Assembly: GCA_958295525.1 (NCBI GenBank)
Contig: OY282355.1
Span: forward strand, 2,103,931-2,167,930
Length of the DNA: 64,000 nucleotides
Reading direction: 5' to 3'
From: an uncultured Dehalococcoidia bacterium
GTDB taxonomy: Bacteria > Chloroflexota > Dehalococcoidia > Lucifugimonadales > Australimonadaceae
Shown here: positions 58,480-64,000 of the stretch, piece after piece
Layout of the letters: every line of letters begins with the position of its first letter
Position numbering within the stretch: position 1 is the stretch's first letter
Notes under the pieces: generated by a model
The model's input: the letters and a program-made list of their open reading frames with translations, nothing else
Database searches by the model: none
What the model was told of the DNA's origin: nothing
Position numbers and translations under genes: made by a program

Positions 58480-59412
58480 TCAGGCGGGGCGGGGGCGCGC
58501 GGGCGTGCAGGAGCCGGCGTAAGCGGGGTTTCCCCCCCGAACGATGGGGAAGTAGAGTTCCTGGAGCCGCCGCGTGATGGGCCCCACGCCTCCGCTTCCG
58601 ACGGGCCGGTGGTCCACCGACCCCACGCCCTGCACGTGCGCCGCCGTCCCCGAAAGGAAAACCTCGTCGGCGGTGTAAAGTTCGCTGCGGTCTATGGAGC
58701 GCTCCTGGACGGCGACGCCGAGTTCGCCGCGCAGCAGGCCGAGCACGGTCTCGCGGGTGATGCCCGGCAGCGCGTTGCTCTCGATCGTCGGCGTCGAGAC
58801 GACGCCTTTATGCGCGACGAAGATGTTCTCCCCCGTGCCCTCGCACACGTGGCCGTCCATATTCAGCATAATCGCCTCCTCGAAGCCCGACGCGACGGCG
58901 TCGGTCTTGGCGAGGATGGAGTTCAGGTACAAGCCGCTCAGCTTGAAGCGGGGGGGCACCATCGTGTCGTCTATGCGCCGGTAGGACGCGACGCAGCACG
59001 AGATCGCGCCGTCGGAGTCTATGTAGTTGCCGAACGGCACGGCGAGGCAGAAGAAGCCGTCGCCCAGCGCGCGGAGGTTGAGGTTCGCCACCATCTCCTG
59101 CGCCTTGTACGCCACCGGGCGGATGTACAAGTCCTCGCGGTAGCCGGAGCGCTCCACCAGTTCCACGGTGATGCCGCAAAGTTCGTCCACCGTGTGGGGG
59201 ACGTCGATCCAAAGCATCTTGCAGCCCTGCAGGAGCCGCTCGTAGTGCTCCCGCAGTTTGTAGATGTACATCGTCTCGTGCTCGGCGTTCCAGTTGCCGC
59301 GGATGCCCTCGAACACGGCCGTGCCGTAGTGCAGCGCGTGCGTCTGGATGCCGACCTTCGCGTCCGCCAGGGGCGCGAATTCGCCGTTGATGTAGGCGGT
59401 TGGAGTGGCCAT
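58480..59412 (-). CDS. ilvE: Branched-chain amino acid aminotransferase
   Basis: This PLP-dependent class IV aminotransferase interconverts Leu, Ile and Val with their 2-oxoacids. The 310-residue protein shows YINGEFAPLADAKVGIQTHALHYGTAVFEGIRG at the start (given as IQTHALHYGTAVFEGIRG), YIRPVAYKAQEM, the PLP-Lys region FKLSGLYLNSILAKTDAVASGFEEAIML (shown as NSILAKTDAVASGFEEAIML), GHVCEGTGENIF, and the phosphate-binding LPGITRETVL and FLSGTAAHVQGVGSVD. ATG 59412 is chosen because the family start is four residues later. The C-terminal GNPAYAGSCTPARPRPA includes repeat-like sequence. Confidence 0.95.
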   Translation of the reverse strand: MATPTAYINGEFAPLADAKVGIQTHALHYGTAVFEGIRGNWNAEHETMYIYKLREHYERLLQGCKMLWIDVPHTVDELCGITVELVERSGYREDLYIRPVAYKAQEMVANLNLRALGDGFFCLAVPFGNYIDSDGAISCCVASYRRIDDTMVPPRFKLSGLYLNSILAKTDAVASGFEEAIMLNMDGHVCEGTGENIFVAHKGVVSTPTIESNALPGITRETVLGLLRGELGVAVQERSIDRSELYTADEVFLSGTAAHVQGVGSVDHRPVGSGGVGPITRRLQELYFPIVRGGNPAYAGSCTPARPRPA

Positions 59413-59483
59413 GCGGTTCCGTCTCCCGCGCTGCCCGTGCGGGGCGCGCAAAGCGTGATTATCGCCATCCGCCCCGCGCTCTG

Positions 59484-61919
59484 TCAATCGCAGCCCGTCG
59501 ACGCATGCCACTTCGCTCCGTCGCTGGCGAACCGGACGCAGCCGTCCTCCGCCGTCGTGAACAACTGCGCCGCCCCGACCCGCCGCTCCAAACGCGCCAT
59601 CACCGCGCCCGACGGATGCCCGAACCGGTTGTCCGCCCCCACCGACACGACGGCGGCGGACGGCCCGACCGCCGCGAGGAACTCCGGCGACGTCGAAGTC
59701 GCGCTCCCGTGATGGCCGACCTTCAGCAGATCGGCGGAGACGTCCGCCCCGGCGTCCAGCATCGCCCACTCCGCCTCGGCGAAGAGGTCGGCCATCAGAA
59801 GCGCCGACGTCGCTCCGTAGTCCAGACGCAGCGCAGCGCCGTTATTGTTCACGTCGGATTTCGTGCCGGAGAGCGGCGGCGACGGCGGGTTCAGCACGCG
59901 CAGAGCCGCGCCCCCGCCCAGCGTCACGACCATTCCCCGCTCCGCCTCCGCGACCTCCACGCCGAGCGCGTCCAGTTCGCCGCGCCACGCCTCCTCCTCG
60001 CCGGGGACGGGCGGCGGAACGAGGACGGCTCCGAACCGCCCCCGCCGCGCCATCTCGAGAAAGCCCGCCGCGTGGTCGGCGTGTCCGTGGGTCAGCACCC
60101 CGAGGTCTATCCGCATGCCGTCGAGCGGAAGCGCGGCGTCCACGCGGTTCACCGCCAGGCGCGGGTCGGGGCCGCCGTCCACGAGCGCCGCCGCGCCGTC
60201 CGGCGTCACGATCAGCAGCGCGTCGCCTTGCCCGACGTCCAGCGCGCGCAACTCCAGCAAGTCCGCGCCCGGCGTCAGCGCCGCGATCCAGACCGCCCCC
60301 GCGAGAACGCCCGCCGCGCCGAGAACGGCGAGCCGCTCCACGCGGGAAGCGGAGCCTTTCCATAGGGCGCGCCCTAATTCGTGGACCGCCGGCGCCCACC
60401 GCCGCCGCAGCCCCCACGCGACCGCGAGCGCGAGCGGCGCGTATCCCGCCCATAGCCATGCTTCGTCCAACCCGCCGCTTCCGCCCGCCGTCAAACTCGC
60501 GCCCGGAAGGGCGGCGAACGCCGACGCGACGCCCGCAAGCGCGCTTCCCAGCAGCCACGTTCCGGCGCCGAGCAGAGCGGCGAGCGGCGGGAGCGCGAGG
60601 CCGGCGGCCGCCGTCAGCGCGGCGGCGATCAGAAAGAACGGCGTCAGCGCCATTGCGAACAACGTCGCGGGCGCGCCGAACAAGGGAATCTGGCCAAAAT
60701 TGTAGGCGGCGAGCGGCAGCGACCCCGCGAACGCGCCGAGCGAGACGGCGAGGCTCGCCGCGGCCGCCTGCAGCGTCCGGACGAGCGCGTGCGGCAGCCG
60801 CTTCCGCAGGCCGGAGACGCGCTCCCGCGCCCAAGCGCTCGCGGGAAGCCCCAGCAACAGGACGCCCGCCATCGCCGAGAAACTCAACTGGAACGAGCGA
60901 TCCCAGAGAGAGCGGGGCTCCGCCAGCAGCAGCAGGAAGGCCGCGAGACCGAGCGCGTTGACCGCCGCGGGCGTCCGCCCCGCCGCGAGCGCGAGAAGGA
61001 ACGCCGACCCCATCATCGCCGCCCGAACGGCGGACGGCGGCGCTCCCGCGAGCAGAACGTAGCCCCAGACGGCGGCCAGCGGCAAGACGAGGTAGAGTCC
61101 GTAGCGCCGCCCCAAAAGCGCTTGCGCGGCCAGCAGCGCAATGCCCAGCGCCATTCCCACGTGCAGCCCGGAAATCGCGAGGATATGGGCGAGCCCCGCC
61201 CGCCGGAAGTCCGCCGAAACCTCCGGCGGCAGCCCCGCGCGCAGACCCAGCAGCATCGCGGAACCCAGCGAAGCCGCAGGCTCCGGCGCGGAGCGTTGGA
61301 GCGCGTCCCGCAGCCGCGAGCGCAGTTGATGCAGCGTGGACGCCCATCCGCCCGCGCCGGGCGCGGTCTCGGCGATCTCCGCCCGCGAGATCACCGCGCC
61401 GACGCCTCTCGCCGCGAGATGCTCCCTGTAGTCGAACGGGCCGATCTCGCCCGGCGCGTCCACGAATCCCCTGACGACGACCGCGTCGCCGTGGCGCAAA
61501 TAGGGATGCGCCTGCCCCTCGATGGGCGGAACGTCCGGCGCGGCCCAGGCGATGGCGCGCCCCGGCGCGGGCGTCCAGCCGTCCGGCGTCAGCGCCTCTT
61601 TCACTTCCAGATTCAGCCGCAGCGAGCCGCCCGCGGGCTCGGGGGCGCCGGACACTGCGGCGCGCAGCGTGGCCTCCGAACCGCGCAGCGGCGTCAGGCC
61701 GTCCGGCGCGTCGAGTGGAGGCAGAGGTCGGACGAGGCCGAGCAGCGCCCCTGCGAGGAAGACCGCCGCCATCCCGATCCGAATATCCGCGAGCCGGAGC
61801 CGTAGGAAGACCGCGCCCAGCGCGGCGGCGGCGAGAGCCGCCGCCTGCCACGGCGCCCCGGCGCTTGCTTGCGCGAACAGCCCCAGCGCGTGTCCAAGCC
61901 CCAGCCAAGCAAGCGGCAT
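59484..61919 (-). CDS. comEC: ComEC/Rec2 DNA-uptake channel protein
   Basis: ComEC carries single-stranded DNA across the membrane in natural transformation. The 811-residue protein is full length: N-terminal helices and OB-like region (residues 95-185, HPYLRHGDAVVVRGFVD), the Competence domain (from about 225) beginning LAHILAISGLHVGMALGIALL with the DNA-channel helices, and a C-terminal metallo-beta-lactamase domain (DVGQGDALLIVTPDG, LVDGGPDP, LTHGHADHAAGF, VGHHGS) that may degrade the non-transported strand. No comEA or pilus genes are nearby. Natural competence is thus possible but not shown. Confidence 0.95.
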   Translation of the reverse strand: MPLAWLGLGHALGLFAQASAGAPWQAAALAAAALGAVFLRLRLADIRIGMAAVFLAGALLGLVRPLPPLDAPDGLTPLRGSEATLRAAVSGAPEPAGGSLRLNLEVKEALTPDGWTPAPGRAIAWAAPDVPPIEGQAHPYLRHGDAVVVRGFVDAPGEIGPFDYREHLAARGVGAVISRAEIAETAPGAGGWASTLHQLRSRLRDALQRSAPEPAASLGSAMLLGLRAGLPPEVSADFRRAGLAHILAISGLHVGMALGIALLAAQALLGRRYGLYLVLPLAAVWGYVLLAGAPPSAVRAAMMGSAFLLALAAGRTPAAVNALGLAAFLLLLAEPRSLWDRSFQLSFSAMAGVLLLGLPASAWARERVSGLRKRLPHALVRTLQAAAASLAVSLGAFAGSLPLAAYNFGQIPLFGAPATLFAMALTPFFLIAAALTAAAGLALPPLAALLGAGTWLLGSALAGVASAFAALPGASLTAGGSGGLDEAWLWAGYAPLALAVAWGLRRRWAPAVHELGRALWKGSASRVERLAVLGAAGVLAGAVWIAALTPGADLLELRALDVGQGDALLIVTPDGAAALVDGGPDPRLAVNRVDAALPLDGMRIDLGVLTHGHADHAAGFLEMARRGRFGAVLVPPPVPGEEEAWRGELDALGVEVAEAERGMVVTLGGGAALRVLNPPSPPLSGTKSDVNNNGAALRLDYGATSALLMADLFAEAEWAMLDAGADVSADLLKVGHHGSATSTSPEFLAAVGPSAAVVSVGADNRFGHPSGAVMARLERRVGAAQLFTTAEDGCVRFASDGAKWHASTGCD

Positions 61920-62123
61920 TGGATTACGCCGACCGCCGCGAACGGACCGATTCAGTCACGATAGTCATTGCGCGCAGTATACTGCGCCGCCGCGCTGAGC
62001 CGCGCATTGATCAGAGGATGGCGTTGCGCTTCGTTTGTGAATCCGGCGAACCTCGCCCCCAGGTGGGCGCGCAGAACGCGCCGGTAGGCCTGGCTGCGCG
62101 GCGGGGGAGGGGGCGAGGGGGGG
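61920..62123. other. Gap between sbcC and comEC
   Basis: This 204-base gap holds no supported gene. GCCGACCGCCGCGAACGGAC and CAGTATACTGCGCC occur. AGTATACT at 61976-61983 is a palindromic sequence that provides a possible TATACT -10 on either strand. Confidence 0.4.
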
Positions 62124-64000
62124 TCAGGAAAGGGCGAAGGTGGAGCCGCGCGGGCCGCGGGAGACCTCGATGCGGACGGGGAACGCCTCTTTGATGTCGT
62201 CCATATGCGTGATGACGAGGATGCGCTCGAATCGGTCCTCGATGGCCTGGATGACCTCTAGGATGCGGTCGCGCCCCTCGGCGTCTTGCGTGCCGAAGCC
62301 TTCGTCTATGAAGAGCGTAGGGAGCGTCGCGCCGGTGCGCCACGCGAGCAGGCGACTGAGGGCGATGCGAAGGGCGAAGTCCACGCGGAAGCGTTCGCCG
62401 CCGCTGAACATTTCGTAGGCGCGGGTTCCCAACTCGTCGCCGATCACGATGTCCAGCGTTTCGACGGCCTGCCCTGCGGCGGCGCCGCGCTTCTCGCGCT
62501 GCGTTTCGAGGCGGAGCGCCATTCGCCCGTCGGTCATACGCCGCAGGAGGTCGTTCGCTTCGTCCTCGATGCGGGGGAGCGCGGCCTCCATCAGCAGCGC
62601 CTGCACGCCGCCCTTGCCGAACGCGGCCTGCAGTTCGCCGTAGGCGCCGGCCTCTTCGGCGAGGGCGGCGCGCCGCGCCTCCGCCTGCTCGAGTTCGGCG
62701 GCGGCCTCCGCAATTCGCCGAACCTCGTTCTCGAGGCCGCCCTTGCGCGACTGGAGGACGCCGCGGGCGGCGGACGCCTCTCTCCATTCGCGCTCCACGG
62801 CGTCGCGCTGGGCGGCGTAGGAGGGCAGTTCGCTCAACTCCCGCGCGGCGGCGGCGCTCGCCTGCTCGGCGCGGGCGGCGTCGTTCGCGGCTTCGGCGGC
62901 GCGGGCGCGGGCGCGCTCCAGCGAAGCCGCGTCGTCGTCCATCCGCTCGCGGGCGGCGTCGAGGCTCCGGCGCTCCTCTTCCCAATGCGCCAGTTCGCGC
63001 GCGCGCCCTTCCGCCTCCGCGAGCGCTTCCGGATCGAACGCGAGTTCGGCGAGGCGCTCGCGGATACGGCCGGCCGCGGCTTGCTCGTCCCGCGCATAGG
63101 AACCGTTCGCAAGAGCGGCCTCGCCGTCGCGGATCAGGGCGAACGCGTCGGGCAACTGCGCCGCCGCCTGCTGCGCCTCCTCGCGGCGCCGCGACAGATG
63201 TCCGCGCTCCTCCTGAATGCGCTTCCGCTCCCCGTCCAACTCGCTCAGGGCGCGGCGGGACGCGGCGTCCGCTTGCGCGGCCTCTTGGTCGAGCCGGTCG
63301 GCTTCTTGCTTCTGCGCCATGTAGCGCGCGCGCTGCCCGGCGATTGCGCTCTCGTAGCCGGAGCGGATCCGCGCCGCGCCGTCCTCTCCCAGCGGAGAGG
63401 CGCACAGGGGGCAGGCGGCGCCGTAGGGGTGGCCGTGGTCGAGAACGTCGAGTTTCGCCCGCGTCTCCTTGCCCTCTTCCGTAAGCCGCTCGTTGTCCTG
63501 CCGGAGCGCCTGCGCCTGCGACGCGAGCGCTCTTCCGCGCTCTCCGGCTTGCTCCGCCTCTTCCCGGCGGGAGGCGGCGGCTTGCTCCTTCGCGGTCAGT
63601 TCGTCCTCTTGCAATTGGATGGAGGGCAGGGACTCCGCCTGCGGAACGAGTTGCGCTTCCAGATGCCGGCGCCGCGCCGCGACTTCGCTCTCGAGGCGCG
63701 CGCGGGATTCCGCGACCGCCCGCTCCAGCGGGGCGAGTTCCGATTGCAAGGCGAGGGCGCTGCGGGCGGCCTCTTGCAGGGCGGCGGCGCGCTCGCGCGC
63801 CTCCCGCAAGGCGCCGAAGCCGCGCTCGATTTCGCCGGCGCGGGCGATGGCGGCGCTCCATCCGGCAATGCGCTTCTCCAATTGCGCGGCTTCCCGCTCC
63901 TCGCCGACTTGCCGCTCCCGGGCGCGCCGCGCCTGGGCGTCCTGGTCGGCCTGCTCGCCGCGGCGCCGCTCGAGATGGGCGACGCGGTCGCGCAGCAGCC
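62124..64000 (-). CDS. sbcC: SbcC-like SMC-family nuclease ATPase (5' end off window)
   Basis: The open frame continues past the right edge, so about 625 C-terminal residues are seen. The middle is a long heptad-rich coiled coil of Glu, Arg and Ala broken by a zinc-hook motif GAACPLCASPLGEDG (CxxC) that dimerises Rad50/SbcC proteins. The C-terminal ATPase half has the ABC signature MFSGGERFRVDFALRIALSRLLA, Walker B TLFIDEGFGTQD and ITHMDDIKEAFP. With SbcD it opens hairpins and processes DNA ends. sbcD should lie to the right but is not visible. A translation start at 63881 is rejected because coding continues upstream. Confidence 0.92.
   Translation of the reverse strand, partial: LLRDRVAHLERRRGEQADQDAQARRARERQVGEEREAAQLEKRIAGWSAAIARAGEIERGFGALREARERAAALQEAARSALALQSELAPLERAVAESRARLESEVAARRRHLEAQLVPQAESLPSIQLQEDELTAKEQAAASRREEAEQAGERGRALASQAQALRQDNERLTEEGKETRAKLDVLDHGHPYGAACPLCASPLGEDGAARIRSGYESAIAGQRARYMAQKQEADRLDQEAAQADAASRRALSELDGERKRIQEERGHLSRRREEAQQAAAQLPDAFALIRDGEAALANGSYARDEQAAAGRIRERLAELAFDPEALAEAEGRARELAHWEEERRSLDAARERMDDDAASLERARARAAEAANDAARAEQASAAAARELSELPSYAAQRDAVEREWREASAARGVLQSRKGGLENEVRRIAEAAAELEQAEARRAALAEEAGAYGELQAAFGKGGVQALLMEAALPRIEDEANDLLRRMTDGRMALRLETQREKRGAAAGQAVETLDIVIGDELGTRAYEMFSGGERFRVDFALRIALSRLLAWRTGATLPTLFIDEGFGTQDAEGRDRILEVIQAIEDRFERILVITHMDDIKEAFPVRIEVSRGPRGSTFALS

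Noticed and set aside
1-64000. tRNA or rRNA genes
   Set aside because: I looked in the longer gaps for TTCGA-type T-arms and acceptor stems and saw none. A covariance search would be needed to exclude them firmly.
63881-64000. SbcC start at ATG 63881
   Set aside because: The frame continues open to the edge with coiled-coil composition (RDRVAHLERRRGEQ), and SbcC needs an N-terminal Walker A domain that is not present in the window.

Overview
The window is a very GC-rich bacterial chromosome segment with tightly packed genes, many of which overlap by 4 bases (ATGA or GTGA) or 5 bases (TAATG or TGATG). Lipoprotein signal peptides, a TIGR01906/DUF1461 membrane protein, DUF2851, a D-aminoacylase, a Rieske oxygenase, a KorAB 2-oxoacid:ferredoxin oxidoreductase and ThyX together suggest a member of the Chloroflexota, perhaps a SAR202-like or other Dehalococcoidia lineage. 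That placement is an inference from gene content, because there is no rRNA or other decisive marker here. I saw no tRNA or rRNA gene.

Layout. 1-3.1 kb: a GreA-like factor with an extra N-terminal domain (runs off the left edge), a small HEPN-like protein and an oligopeptide-type ABC substrate-binding lipoprotein. 3.2-5.2 kb: acpS and the NAD(P)HX repair enzyme. 5.2-14.1 kb: a long leftward block for coenzyme A (coaX, coaBC), a phosphohexomutase and the S-adenosylmethionine cycle and methylthioadenosine salvage (metK, ahcY, rhodanese, mtnP, mtnA). 14.3-18 kb: D-aminoacylase, a repeat-rich gap and a DUF3179 lipoprotein interrupted by one in-frame TGA. 18-23 kb: thiL-tsaE-tsaB, a membrane protein, mazG and a class II aldolase. 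23-28 kb: thyX, korB, korA and lpdA. 28.3-32.3 kb: asnB, then divergent rph and an HtrA-like protease.

32.4-37 kb is the most striking part: a 14-repeat CRISPR array, a full-length type II-C-like Cas9 with all catalytic residues, and a tracrRNA, with no cas1, cas2, cas4 or csn2 anywhere in the 64 kb. Every repeat carries a promoter-like -35/-10 pair with 17-base spacing (16 in one shortened repeat). 37-41 kb: a flavin oxidoreductase, a Thr-Pro-rich surface protein with Ig-like domains and many dispersed palindromic repeats. 41-47 kb: an M16 peptidase, greA-lysS-serS and a bicupin. 47.7-54.3 kb: rpsO-pnp, a Rieske oxygenase and sucCD. 54.3-56 kb: a small membrane-protein gene whose 3' end is tandemly triplicated, a strongly structured inverted-repeat region and a decayed lipoprotein gene. 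56-64 kb: an HTH regulator with DUF2851, PAP2, ilvE, comEC and an SbcC-like nuclease ATPase running off the right edge.

A recurring theme is a dispersed palindrome of the form ATTCCCGC-n-GCGGGAAT. It occurs singly, in tandem at about 39-base spacing, as pairs forming a roughly 115-120-base MITE-like element (four copies), and inside coding sequence, where it is read in frame (mtnA, the tsaE C-terminus, a broken lipoprotein gene).

Metabolically, KorAB, LpdA and SucCD serve 2-oxoacid and TCA-cycle flux. MetK, AhcY, MtnP and MtnA recycle the sulfur and adenine of SAM. CoaX and CoaBC supply CoA, with AcpS using CoA to activate acyl carrier protein. TsaE and TsaB act in tRNA t6A synthesis.
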